60,000 nt of DNA from Tubulanus polymorphus (GCF_964204645.1 NC_134030.1:15158447-15218446), one strand, 5' to 3'. Shown: positions 23,940 through 34,917, counted from the stretch's first letter. Translations and numbers: made by a program. The notes: a model not told the origin generated them from the letters alone.

Positions 23940-24470
23940 GTGAAAGATGTCGCTAAAATGCTTGTATCATCAGGGGTAGACAAATTATCCGAAGATAAAT
24001 GAAAACTCCACCTTGTTGATCGTCAGTTGATTTAGCTGTAATTATTTCGTCTGGATCAATCGACACATAATTCATTTCAAAATCTGTGTTCAGAAGAATT
24101 TCTTTCAATAAAATAAGAATCTATTTGAATAATTTTTTACTAATGTATTCAGGAGTGAATTTTAATTGATCTCAAAACCAGAGAAAGCATTCTTCAAAAA
24201 TTTAGAAAGTCCTAGAATCATAATCAAATTCTGTGAAGTCATTTAAGGTCTTTTGCTCGAATGAAGCCAAGTGCTCGGGTGACTAAAATTCAATTCCTCA
24301 CTGTCCTATAATGCCGAGTACGATGGAGTTTACACACTGAAAGACGTTGCGCTGTGTAAGTGTAATTTGCATAATTCAGCAATATAAAGACGGCCCTGCC
24401 CCGCTCCATCTGAGATCACAAACAAGTTGGACTGTATTGCTTCGATGCTTTGACAAATGAACTCCTAATA
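23940..24470 (-). repeat. Unknown repeat, upstream part of copy A
   Basis: Reverse complement of about 46650-47110. Shared blocks include 'cgaagcaatacagtc', 'cacttacacagc', 'ctctggttttaagatcaatt' and 'ttgtctacccctgatgat'. Both copies share a frame reading R-G-R-A-V and then N-Y-T-Y-T-A-Q-R with S-V-C-K-L downstream. In copy C this part runs directly into the 47110-47990 part; in copy A about 2.75 kb separates them, which is an insertion or an intron kept only here. Confidence 0.65.
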
Positions 24471-24631
24471 TCCACATATCCAGCATAATGTTGACCCAGG
24501 TTGCACTTCTTGGCAATAGTCATATGTTATGGGCTAGAATTATTTCGATGAAATCTTCGTACGCTTCCCAGTTCGACATATGAACCAATTAGGCAGAAAC
24601 CCGTTATCGCTGCTGTGCAGCTATATTTCCT

Positions 24632-24815
24632 TTTTTAGTATTGTCTTGGTAAAAATAGGTGTCAGCAGAAGATCGTCAGTGGTCCAGTAATCAGAAATTT
24701 CGGGCTTCTTGACGATGCCCGTGAGCAGAAGCTGTTTCAGTTCAGGCATTGTCATATCAGACCAGGATTTGAGCCTAGAGTTCAGTGACATGGGGCCAGG
24801 ATGTTGTGGTTGCAC
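24632..24815 (-). pseudogene. piggyBac transposase, N-terminal fragment
   Basis: The minus strand reads M-P-E-L-K-Q-L-L-L-T-G-I-V-K-K-P, then Y-W-T-T-D-D-L-L-L-T-P-I-F. This matches the start of the piggyBac DDE_Tnp_1_7 domain (L-L-x-M-G-I-V-R-K-P ... Y-W-S-T-D ... P-x-F). It is cut on its downstream side at about 24630 by the end of another repeat and upstream at 24841 by the Harbinger element. It lies on the same strand as 18809-19868 and carries the missing half, so the two are probably one element split by about 4.7 kb of insertion. Confidence 0.75.
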
Positions 24816-24843
24816 AACTGGAACACATCCTGCTGGACCGAAT

Positions 24844-26111
24844 GGGTGATTTTAAAGTCAGTGTTGGTGTTAGTGTTGGTTGTTGGTGTTAGTGTTAGTG
24901 TTAATATCTACCCCTTAACAACCAGTGTTATGTTATCACTAACACTGGTGTTGGTGTTAACACTGATGTTAACACCGTTGTTAGTGTCAAGATAAGCCTG
25001 ATTTTATCATCAAGGAGGGATTAATATCATCAGTGGCAGAAGGTAAATAAAAATCTTATTTCACCAATATAGGCATGTTTTTCCATAACAAAAAAACAAT
25101 GCCAGTGATCCATCAGTACTGTGACCAGCATTTCCGGGCAGCGTATCCAAGAAGGCCATAAATTCGTCGGACCATTCAGCGACGGTTTTGTCATGGGTAG
25201 CTCCCGGCAGGCCTGATATGACATGACGTATCCTGCCCCTCTTATCAACAATATATTGAACGTTTATGGAATCACACAACTTCCCTGGTCTCCCGCAATA
25301 AAAAGCATCTCCAGTGCCTTTTGGGCGTTGTACGCGAACAACCACAACATCAATGTACAAAATTACATTGACTTCATTCCCTTGCGTCAGACGAAGGGGA
25401 GATGACAAGTCCTGAAACTCATCTGGCTCTGGTAGTCGAATGTGTTGCGGCGAAATGTCTGAAATAAAGTCTGCAACTTCATGGATATAAGTGAAAGCAG
25501 TACAAGTGGCCACACCGTAACTGTAGGCATGCTGCCTATAATAACCTCCTGAAGTAAGGTATGACAAAAAAAGTCCATTCGTCTTTGTGAAGATAGAAAG
25601 GAGGCACCTTGTAATCCATTTGCAACCCTGTGGTTATGAAATTCAACAGATATCTGCTGCAATTGAAATTCTAACAATCTTAAGTGTTTCTCTGGTCGCT
25701 GTGCTGAAGGCAGCTCGACGAACAAGATTTGGCCCTCTAACATTTAAAATACCAGCAACAACTTCTAAAATCGAACAATGATCATTTTGTTTCACTTAGC
25801 AAAAATTTCAGAAGAAAATGGCTGCTAACACTTTGTTAGAGCCATAAACTGACGTTGGTGTTAATGCCTAGAGGTTAGTGTTAGTTGCAATTGAAAACCC
25901 ATTGACATTTTCACCAAGATAACACTGCCTTGATATTAAGGTCAGTGTTAATGTAACATTAACACTACCTGGAACACTAACAGCGTTGATCACACTAACA
26001 TTCGTTGTTAACACTAACACCGAGTGGGCAGTTTATTTCTGATGTTAACTCGGTTGTTAGTGTTAGTGTTAGTATTAACCCTCAGTGTTAATACCTACTT
26101 TAAAATCACCC
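24844..26111 (-). mobile_element. PIF/Harbinger element with intact ends (1268 bp)
   Basis: Terminal inverted repeats GGGTGATTTTAAAGT (24844-24858) and its exact reverse complement (26097-26111), flanked by 3-bp direct duplications AAT (24841-24843 and 26112-26114). Three-base target duplications and GGG-starting ends suit PIF/Harbinger. Both ends are followed by long GTGTTAGTGTTGGTGTT-type subterminal repeats. The interior holds a broken transposase on the minus strand. It is inserted beside a piggyBac fragment. Confidence 0.88.
25061..25743 (-). pseudogene. Harbinger (HARBI1-like) transposase, frameshifted and truncated
   Basis: The upstream frame (25560-25743) encodes the N-terminal part up to R-R-M-D-F-F. 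A run of seven A at 25566-25572 is followed by the continuing frame Y-L-T-S-G-G-Y-Y-R, then I-S-P-Q-H-I-R-L-P and the DDE core: L-Y-I-D-V-V-V-V-R-V-Q-R-P with the first Asp, Y-C-G-R-P-G-K, and I-S-G-L-P-G-A-T-H-D with the second Asp. The third acidic residue and the C-terminus are missing, and the MADF-type partner gene of autonomous Harbingers was not seen. The copy cannot mobilise itself. Confidence 0.85.
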
Positions 26112-26385
26112 AATGGATTTTACATTGCAAATAACACTAACCACTAAGTGTTGACACCAACGTCAGTTTATGGCTGTAAAAAGGTGCTAACATCCATTTT
26201 CTTCAGCAATTTTTCAATGTGAATCAAAATGATCTTTGTTCATTTTCAAGAAGTTGTTGCTGGTAATTTGAATGTTAGAGGGCCAAATCTTGTTCGTTGA
26301 GCTGCCAGCACAGAGTGACCTGAGAAACGCTTAAGATTGTTAGAACCTCAATTGCAAGAGATATCTGTTGAGTTTCGTAACCATG
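26112..26385 (+). repeat. Second Harbinger 5' fragment, inverted
   Basis: Matches the reverse complement of about 25600-25890: the shared 20-bp block GCCATAAACTGACGTTGGTG (25841-25860) is mirrored exactly at 26155-26174, and the match runs on through the start of the transposase coding region to about 26385. Together with the complete element it forms a roughly 780-bp imperfect palindrome. Confidence 0.8.
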
Positions 26386-26389
26386 ATCA

Positions 26390-26900
26390 AATCTATCTGT
26401 CTCGGGTATGAGAGATCCCTTTCCAAAGAATACCCAACACAAATTGCAATGAAAAATGGCAAACCATTAGGAAGCTACAGGACTCAGAATACAGGCCAAA
26501 ATTGACATTTTTGGGGACAAAAAAGGTCACAGGACAGCCATCTTGAGACCGATTGACCCAATTTTTCTCATGCTGATGGGCTTTTGGGGATAGAAATATA
26601 TACAAACGATCAAGGTAATTGATAAAAGTGTCTTCAAAATTTCCCTCAAAAATTTCGAAAATGTGTAAAAAGTGCTGATAAATTTTTAGCAAAAAATAAT
26701 GGCTGCCAGTCGGCCACCTTGAATCTGACAGGGCTGAAGATCTGTCTAGGGTAGATACATGTATTAACCAAATATCAAGACATTACCTTCAAGCGTCTTC
26801 AAAACTTTCCAAAATAACTGGATTCCGTCTACTGACGGACGGACGAACGGACGGCCGAAAAGTGAACGCAATAGCCCAAAGGGACTAAAGTCCAAATAGG
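26390..26900 (+). repeat. Dispersed repeat, copy 2 (longest)
   Basis: Longest of three copies (745-1065, 37790-38240). It runs to a GGACGGACGAACGGACGG tail and 'aaagtgaacgcaatagccc', a tail style common in invertebrate dispersed repeats. No coding frame survives. Confidence 0.75.
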
Positions 26901-26914
26901 CTAAAAACTACATT

Positions 26915-27520
26915 CTATACCAGATCCAGTTGAAGAAAATTCTCTGTCTTGTTTATCATGACGCCGCCATTTTGACTAGCGGAAATTGATGATTGACACT
27001 AATCAAATCTTTAAAACTAATCTTTCAGCGATGTGCAGACACTATAAATGAACGGTAAGATTAGGGATATTTATGTGCTGGGTCGGATCATGGGTCATGA
27101 GGAATTCTTTAGGGCAGATTATATTTTAGAAAAGGCGCTCTAGCTCTGGTGCAATTTTCACCGAAATAATATGATGATGACGATTTATTTGCATAAAAGA
27201 ATTGTTACAGAGTTAACATATAAATACACAATTTAAGCAAAACAATGTACCAATAGATATGCGAGGAATAAGGAGAAATCAATTTTATGTTTTATATGTT
27301 AATTACAGTTTTTTAATGTTTTCTTTTATAAACATTATTGAAAATACATCGCAGAATAGATTTTAGATCCTTCCACGCGCGTATTGTGAGACCGCGCGGT
27401 GTTGTTTTTTTTTAGTATTATGACATCATAACAACATTCGTGCACCTAGATAGTTCACGTGTTTGGTGTCAAGGTCGCTGAGAGTTACGGCTCTGTACCT
27501 TCGTGAAGAGTGAATAAAGA
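26915..27520 (-). repeat. Inverted copy of the 21130-21510 CpG segment
   Basis: Reverse-complement match to 21130-21510, with a YY1-like GCCGCCATTTTG at 26963-26974, a CACGTG E-box near 27457 and the 'cttccacgcgcg' stretch. An extra AT-rich insert (about 27030-27290) separates its parts. The two copies bracket about 5.4 kb holding the piggyBac N-terminus and the Harbinger element. Confidence 0.65.
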
Positions 27521-27529
27521 GCAAAACTT

Positions 27530-28510
27530 TTCCAAACTTACCCCAAGAAAATGAAGAATTAAGCTATGAAAATCAGTTTTGAAGTCTTGTTGCATTGAAG
27601 AGTGAATATTTTCAAAGGACAACGAAGTCAATATTTACATTACAAAGTGTCTGAACTAATTTCCAAGTTGAAACATGATATTTAGACATATTTTCAAGCC
27701 AAATGATGGCACATGACTCATGAGATCATTCCAGACGATAAATAAATCCACTAAGTCATTTGAAAAATATTTCCACCTAATCTATGTTTGACACATGATT
27801 ATTCTTAAAATGACACTAAAAATTCAACAATGGATGTTTAGCAAAAAATATAATATTGGTTTGTTTTAATATGGACTCGCATGAGTACGGCTTTATCCCT
27901 TCATGAATGACCATGCAGTTGATGGGATATTAGGCACTCATGAATTCAGTAGTCGCCTGACCTCAGTTACACATAGAGTTGAGTGGTAGAAACTGCAGGG
28001 ATCCAGATGTGTAGTGATAACAACTCTTGGATACACCGCAATCATTTCCACTGGGATAGACTTTAACTATAAAGCCCCATGGTCAACATGTGTAGAAGGA
28101 AACGACCATGAAACTCTCCACAATCATAGAACATTTCATGGGGTTTAACTAAGTGATTGATTGTGGTTTTTTATAATAATTATTTGTACCAAAGCGATAT
28201 ACGAGGCCAAAGTTATTTGATCATTTCTCTCCTTTTCGTGGGGAGAAGGGTAATGTTAGCCCTTCGTGGGCTAGAAAATAATCAATAAGGCCAGTTTCAA
28301 AATTATACGAATCATCTATCATCATTTATTGCTTTTATCCTAACAAGTTATGAATCTATAGCAATAGCAAAATATGGGATTGATATTAATTAATCATATA
28401 AATAAAGCCTCATAACAGTTAACTTCAAGGGGTGAAAATTGTGTTTGAAACAAAGCTCAGTTCATTATATAGAATATGAAAGCTGGAACCTCACCATTAC
28501 GAAATTCAGA
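27530..28510. other. ETHE1 intron, no feature recognised
   Basis: AT-rich intron. One degenerate piece of the CTCF-motif repeat family ('aaagccccatggtcaacatg', with 'gaaactctccacaatcatag' after it) lies at 28070-28170. Confidence 0.4.
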
Positions 28511-28519
28511 TTTACCTAC

Positions 28520-28705
28520 CATCAGTATGACCAGGTGTTGAAATACATTGGATCTTATGTCTGCCAAACTCGATGAAATCATTGTCATTGAAAAGAATAT
28601 CAGCTTTTGCTCCACTATACTTGCTGATGATAGATTTAACATTCGGTCGTTTGGATTTAATGTGTCCAGTCCCAGTTATATGATCAGCGTGACAGTGTGT
28701 ATTGA
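28520..28705 (-). CDS. ETHE1 persulfide dioxygenase, exon with the THCHADH metal-binding motif
   Basis: A 186-nt exon after a 'atctttttag' acceptor and before a 'gtaggt' donor, phase 1 at both ends. It reads V-N-T-H-C-H-A-D-H-I-T-G-T-G-H, then S-I-I-S-K-Y-S-G-A-K-A-D-I, and ends S-T-P-G-H-T-D. The human protein has V-N-T-H-C-H-A-D-H-I-T-G-S-G and S-P-G-H-T-P-G here. The first histidine of THCHADH (H79 in human) and the histidine of PGHT (H135) are iron ligands; the third, D154, is in the exon at 10683-10775. All are kept, so the enzyme is probably functional. The frame runs open slightly beyond both splice sites. Confidence 0.95.
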
Positions 28706-28959
28706 CTAAAAAGATAAAAACAGCCGCCATTAAGAAAAAGAAACAAAATTCTTAATATGGACTTTCCTAAATTACATGAGTGCATGTTTAATTACCATCA
28801 AAATTAAACATTGGTAGTCTAGATTATAAGCAGAGCAAATGAAAAATAGTGAAAACAATTCGATTGAATTCAAATGATGGGATAAGACTGACTTTTTACA
28901 GACAATTAGATCGAAAATACGGACGGAAAATATCAAGAAAAAAATATAGCTGCAAAGCA

Positions 28960-29260
28960 GCGATAACGGCTTTCTGCACAGTCTTAGAATCCTGTTCAAT
29001 GGTGGATTTCGACAAAGCATTTGATCAGGCACAACATCAGCCATTACTTAACAGGCTATTAGGAAACAGTATCAATGATATGTAGCTCAAATGGCCCAGC
29101 AGTTATCTCTTAACGAAAACTTGTAGCCGAAATCAACGGAACGTCTCATCTTGGAATAAGTCGGTCTAACTAGTGGAGTCACGCAAGGTAGTATCCTAAG
29201 TCGTCTTCTCTTTAATGTCCTGACAAATAACATACACAGTAATCCAAAATATACTGAGAC
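28960..29260 (+). pseudogene. Non-LTR RT fragment, left arm of P1
   Basis: Reads M-V-D-F-D-K-A-F-D-Q-A-Q-H-Q-P-L-L, then L-L-G-N-S-I-N-D, followed by broken S-Y-L and S-G-V-T-Q-G-S-I-L motifs. It matches the copies at 31640-31900 and 34590-34870. Palm-domain motif A is present but the FADD box is not. Confidence 0.75.
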
Positions 29261-29284
29261 CGAGAACATTTCCAAAACGACCTC

Positions 29285-29790
29285 AACACGCTGTTTGACC
29301 AAAAAACTTAACGTTCCGACAAGAAAATCTTGTTCGAATGAAAACAATTCTGTTTGATCGAACAATACGCTTTTTGTTATTGTTGCAATGAAAAACTTTT
29401 TGTCCCGGCAAAAAAGTTTGGTTGAGCGAAAACAATTTTTTTCTAATGAATGTTTAAATGAAAACAATTCTGTTCAATTGAACGAAATACTTAATACTTT
29501 TGGTTTCAGAGAAAATACTTTGTAAAATATACTTGTTCGAACGAAAAACTTAATGTTCTGACAAGAAAATTCTGTTCAAATTAAAATGATTCTGTTCGAT
29601 CGAACAATTGTTCGAACGAAAAACCTTTCGCTTGGACAAAATAAAGTTTTTTCAACTCTGTTCTAACGATTTTTTCAAATTGGTTCAATCGAACAGAATA
29701 TTATTGGTTCGAACGAGATAAATTTTGTTCCAACGAAAGAATTTTCAAGCGAAAGGTCTTTTGAACGAAAAAAAAATGATATTTCTGGGG
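29285..29790. repeat. GTTCGAAC palindromic array (left arm of P1)
   Basis: Same degenerate array as 3100-3480 and 31040-31590, beginning exactly where the RT fragment ends ('gaccaaaaaacttaacgttcc'). Confidence 0.8.
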
Positions 29791-29806
29791 CTCTGCAGTA
29801 ACTTAA

Positions 29807-31010
29807 AGCCGAACGTAGGTCGGCCTTGTGACACGATGCGATCCTCGCGATGCATCGCAAGTTTCGGTGCAAGTCAGTTGCGATACGATTGTCAGCGACT
29901 GTGTGCGATTTTTTTGCCAGTCGCAAGAGCCCGAAGGTCGGTTGTGACAGTCCTGTAGCATCGCAGAAAGTGGAACACGTGCGACTCCTTGTGACTGGCG
30001 TTGCTGACAGTCGCAAGGGAGCGTAGGTCATGAGTCGTTGCGACATAATCGTCGCTGGCAGTCGCAGTGAATCACAAGCTATCGCAAAGCCGAACAACGC
30101 CCGGCTTAAGTCATTAGGAATTAATGAAATACCAGTTTTATTTATGATGAAAAAAACTCAAATGAAAAGTCTGGCTTATAAAGCTGTCTGCTCAGACGAA
30201 ATTTTCAAAAAAATCATCATTTTTGGCAATAAAATTGATAATTGTGATTGATCGTTGCAAGTCAGAACCAGTTAATCACTAATTAACATGCATTTTAATA
30301 AATCTGTTTCCTCCTTTACTTAAGTGAACTTAGCATTAACCTAGTAGAGGCTACTAGCCTATGAAGGCCTATGTATATGCGTAGGCCTAACATCCGGACA
30401 GATTGGTCGTAGGCCTATTGAATAACAACCCTCCTAAATATCGTAAATTTTGTTTTGAAGTTCAATCCAATGAGTCCGTTAATAAACGCAACAAATTAAA
30501 AGGCCTAATTTTGAGCAACGCCAGTCACAAGAGTCGCATGTGTTCTACTTTCAGCGATGCGACACGACTGTCACAACCAACGGACGCGCTCTTGCGACTG
30601 GCAGAAACTAGTCGCACACAATCGTATCGCAACCGACTTGAACCGCAACTTGCGATGCGACACGATAAGCAGGGCGTAGGTCGGCCTTGCAACAGCTTGT
30701 GACTCACTGCGACGCCAATCACTGCGACCGCCAGTGACGCCAATCACTGCGACCGCCAGCGACGATTGTGTCGCAACGACTCATCGACCTACGCTCCCTT
30801 GCGACGGGTTGCGACTTTCAGCAACGCCAGTCACAAGGAATCGCACGTGTTACACTTTCTGCGACGCGACACGACTGTCACAACCAACCGACGCGCTCTT
30901 GCGACTGTCGGAAACTAGTTGCACACAAACGTATCGCAACCGACTTGCACCGAAACTTGCGATGCAACGCGCGGATCGCATCGTGTCACAAGACCAACCT
31001 ACGTCCGGCT
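29807..31010. mobile_element. MITE-like foldback element with AGCCG(A/G)ACGTAGGT ends
   Basis: The left end AGCCGAACGTAGGTCGGCC at 29807 is mirrored by ACCAACCTACGTCCGGCT ending at 31010, and both outer flanks are TTAA (29803-29806, 31011-31014). The arms are rich in GCGAC/GTCGC blocks. The centre also occurs at 2690-3095 without these arms, so two MITE copies may flank an older segment. TTAA flanks suit piggyBac-type insertion, but a 3-bp TTA/TAA Harbinger-type site fits almost as well. Confidence 0.6.
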
Positions 31011-31039
31011 TTAAGTTACTGCGGAGCACCAGAAATATC

Positions 31040-31590
31040 TTTTTTTTCCTTCAAAAGACCTTTCGCTTGAAAATTCTTTCGTCGGAACAAAATTTATTTC
31101 GTTCGAACCAATAATATTCTATTCGATTGAACCAATTTGAAAAAATCGTTAGAACAAAGTTGAACAAACTTTTTTTTGTCCAAAAAAAAGTTTTTTCGTT
31201 CGAACAATCGTTCCATCGAACAGAATCGTTTTAATTTGAACAGAATTTTCTTGTCAGAACATAAGGTTTTTCGTTCGAACAAGTATATTGAAAAAAGTTT
31301 TTTCTCTGAACCGAAAGTATTAAGTATTTCGTTCAATCAAACAGAATTGTTTTCATTCAAACATTCGTTCGAAAAAATTGTTTTCGCTCAAACAAATTTT
31401 TTTGCCGGGACTAAAAATCTTTCATTTCAACAATAACAAAGCTTTTTATTCGAACACATTTTTTGTCAGAATGAAGAAAATTTTTGGTTCAAGTAAAAAG
31501 CGTACTGTTCGATCAAACAGAATTTTTTTCATTCGAACAAGATTTTCTTGTTGGAACATTAAGTTTTTTGGTCGAACAGCGTGTTAAGGT
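31040..31590. repeat. GTTCGAAC palindromic array (right arm of P1)
   Basis: Mirror of 29285-29790, running up to the RT fragment of the right arm. Confidence 0.8.
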
Positions 31591-31639
31591 CGATTTGGAA
31601 ATTTACTCGGTCTGGTATATGTTGGATTACTGTGTATGT

Positions 31640-31900
31640 CATTTGTCAGGACATTAAACAGAAGATAACTTAGGATACTACCTTGCTTGACTCCACTAGT
31701 TTGACCGACTTATTCCAAGATGAGGCGTTCCGTTGATTTCGGCTACAAGTTTTCGTTCAGAGATAACTGCTGAGCCATTTGGGCGACCTATCATTGATAC
31801 TGTTTCCTAAAAGCCTGCTTAGTTATGGCTGATGTTGAGCCTTATCAAATGCTTTGTCAAAATCCACCGTTGAACAGGATTCTAAGACTGTGCAGAAAAC
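31640..31900 (-). pseudogene. Non-LTR RT fragment, right arm of P1 and left arm of P2
   Basis: Reverse-complement copy of 28960-29260, shared by both palindromes. Ends at the GCTGCAAAGCAGC hairpin near 31912-31924. Confidence 0.75.
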
Positions 31901-33242
31901 CCGTTATCGCTGCTTTGCAGCTATATTTATAATTATTATTTTATGTCACACTATTTCCACTAAAGGAACAAAGGCTTTGTTACCTTGCCGCTGTTGTCGA
32001 TACAGGTGGTATGATATCGTTCAGCTCACTAAGATCTACAAATACTCCGTGTGTTTTTTCACAAATTATCGTTACAAAAGCACTGTCGAGCCGTAAACAT
32101 CGAAAATTTAACCCCATTCAATGGGGCGACATGTTTTTCGAGTCGTCATCCCGAAATCAACCCACAGGCCGAGTGTGACTTCGATTATCAATTCAAGTAT
32201 AAATGAACTAATTTATTGCTGCAGACTTCACATTCAGCTGCGGTCCTCAAACAGTACTTTTAACAATAGCCCATTTTCCTCATCAAATCATATTACCCAT
32301 AGGAAATTTACTACTGTAGATTTGAAAAGCACTGTCGAACCGTAAACATCGACGAATCGATGTGTGTCACTACATCGTCGTTCCGGCGATCAGCTGCGAG
32401 TTTCTCCTCATCATGAGAATCAAATCGAGTACAAATGAATTTATTACTACCAGTGATTTCGCTGCAGGTTTCAAGCAGTTAGTTTAACAATACCTATTTT
32501 TCTTTTCCAAATTAACCGTATTTTTACTAAGATAAATCTTTAGTATACTGGGGAGTCGAAGGCCTAAACTAAACACGCCGAAGAGATAAAGCAGAGAAAA
32601 GCTGTTGTGTCGACGAGGTATCAAAATAAAAGAATATATTACCTTATTCGGCCTTTATATCAATATCATCAATACTCTATATTTCCTGCAGTACATACCG
32701 ATCATTGTCAAATGCACAAGGTATTTACTAAATACAAGTATATAACACACTGGATTCACACTTGACATTTGGAGTAAACGTTCGCTGCGGGGGAAAGGAG
32801 ATCGTTCGCTGTGTCGCTTGAAGTGTTTATCGAGTTAGGCCTAATAAATAACGCGGCGAACGATCTCCTTTCCCCCACAGCGAACGCTTGCTCCGAATGT
32901 CAAATGTGAGTCCAGCATACGGAAAGGAGTGTGTTATATACTTGTATTTAGTAAATACCTTGTGCATTTGACAATGATCGGTATGTACTGTAGGAAATAT
33001 CGAGTATTGATGGTATTGATATAGAGGTTGAAGCCCGCGGCCGAATAAAGTAATATATTCTTTTATTTTGATACCTCGTCGACATAACAGCTTTTCTCCG
33101 CTATATCTCTTCGGCGTGTTTCGTTTAGGCCTACGACTCCCCTGTACACTTATGATTATCTTAGTAAATACACGGATAATTTGGTAAAGAAAAATAGGTA
33201 TTGTTATACTAACTGCTTGAAGCCCGCAACCAAATAACTGGT

Positions 33243-33972
33243 CACAGGGACTTGTCACGACTGATAATGGATGAGACCAATGATGGGGGTACCAGTATCC
33301 CTGCAACTGTATAATAAAATAACAAGGGTGGCAACAAATTTTCAATCTGACAATGTATTCTCCACTTCAATCGACTGTAATTCCAAAAATTCTCAACCGA
33401 TTCACATGAAATAAGCTTTAATACAACCTAGAAGACTTTCTGCTTCGACCGAGCCTACAACCACCACTCTCCGACAATTATCTCACAACGAAATCACCTT
33501 TTTTTGACGAGAGCTCACCCATCGCGTGGATTATACAAATAAATGAGATAAGCGTACAGGTATGACCGCGTAGTTTTAAAAAATGTATAGTTTGTTGGGG
33601 TTATCTCTAAGATTTCACATAGAAATCATCGTTTGAAGTGAAAAATACGACCATTTTGCTGTCCACCATAGAATCGGTACACCTCCAATTTGAGCTATCT
33701 CTCGTCAAAAAACGGTGATTTCGTTGTGAGATAATTGTCCTAGAGTGGTGGTTAAAGGCTCATTGGAAGCAGAAAGTCTTCTAGGTTGTATGAAAGCTTA
33801 TTTCATGTGAATCGGTTGAGAATTTTTGGAATTACAGTGGATTGAAGTGGAGAAGTCATTGTCAGATTGACAATTTGTTACCACCCTTGTTTTTTATATT
33901 ATACAGGGATAGTGGACCTGGTCATTGATATTGGTTTTATTCATTCACTATCAATTGTGACAAGTCCCTGTG
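33243..33972. mobile_element. Nonautonomous hAT-like foldback element (730 bp)
   Basis: TIR CACAGGGACTTGTCAC (33243) and its reverse complement ending at 33972, flanked by 8-bp duplications TAACTGGT (33235-33242, 33973-33980). Long internal arms mirror each other (about 33290-33520 and 33695-33925). Empty sites are present in related repeat copies (43101-43108 and, reversed, 32449-32456). Eight-base duplications and a CAGGG-type end point to hAT, though other 8-bp superfamilies remain possible. Confidence 0.85.
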
Positions 33973-34589
33973 TAACTGGTAGTAATAAATTAATTTGTAC
34001 ACGATTCGATTCTCATGATGAGGAGAAACTCGCAGCTGATCCCCGGAATGACGATGTAGTAACACACGTCGATTCGTCCATGTTTACGGCTCGACAGTGC
34101 TTCTAAAATCTAAAGTAGTAAATTTCCTGTATATCGGTAATATGATTTGATGAGGAAAATGGGCTATTGTTAAAATTAGTTTTTAAAAACCACGACAATG
34201 TGCAATCTTGTGCAATCTTCAATGTGCAATGTGCAATCTTTGGGTAATAAATTTGTTAATTTATGCTTGAATTGATAATCGACGTGACAAGAAAGGTGCG
34301 GTAGATTTCGGAAAGACGACTTAGAAAAACATGTCGGCTCTTTGAATGGGGCTCAATTTTCGATGTTTACGGCCCGACAGTGCTTTTGTAACGATGATTC
34401 TTCAAAATACGCACGGAGTATTTGTAGATCGAAGTGAGCTGAATGATAACAGACGGATTGTATCGGCAACAGCGGTAATGTAAATAAGCCTATGTACTTT
34501 TGATAAAAAAAGTGTGGAAAAAAATAATAATAATGATAATAAATATAGCTGCAAAGCAGCGATAACGGGTTTTCTGCACTGTCTTAGAA

Positions 34590-34870
34590 TCCTGTTCAAT
34601 GGTGGATTTCAACAAAGCATTTGATAAGGCTCAACATCAGCCATTACTAAACAGGCTATTAGGAAACAGTATCAATGATAGGTCGCCCAAATGGCTCAGC
34701 AGTTATCTCTGAACGGAAACTTGTAACCGAAATCAACGGAACGCCTCATCTTGGAATGAGACGGTCTATCAGTGGAGTCACGCAAGGTAGTATCCTAAGT
34801 TGTCTTCTGTTTATTGTCCTGACAAATGACATACACAGTAATCCAAAATATACCAGACCGAGTAAATTTC
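34590..34870 (+). pseudogene. Non-LTR RT fragment, right arm of P2 (best preserved)
   Basis: Reads D-F-N-K-A-F-D-K-A-Q-H-Q-P-L-L, W-L-S-S-Y-L-S-E-R-K-L and G-V-T-Q-G-S-I-L-S-C-L-L-F with N-D-I after it, so RT motifs A, the linker and motif B are in order. The catalytic motif C (FADD) is absent because the copy, like all others, ends just after. One frameshift separates the A motif from the rest. Confidence 0.8.
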
Positions 34871-34917
34871 CAAAACGACCTTAACACACTGTTCGACCAA
34901 AAAACTTAATGTTCCGA

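Larger units (their letters stand above)
28940..31925. repeat. 3-kb palindrome of RT-capture repeats (P1)
   Basis: The left arm (28940-29800) and right arm (31040-31925) are reverse complements. Each contains the GCTGCAAAGCAGC hairpin, an RT fragment and a TTCGAAC array. Between them lie an inner element with TIRs (29807-31010) and a unique centre (about 30110-30490). The arms differ by scattered substitutions, so it is an old inverted duplication. Confidence 0.85.

Noticed and set aside
32400-34040. Hammerhead ribozyme suggested by TGATGAG ... GAAAC near 34018-34030
   Set aside because: Stem II is missing between the two core boxes, and the flanking stems do not form.
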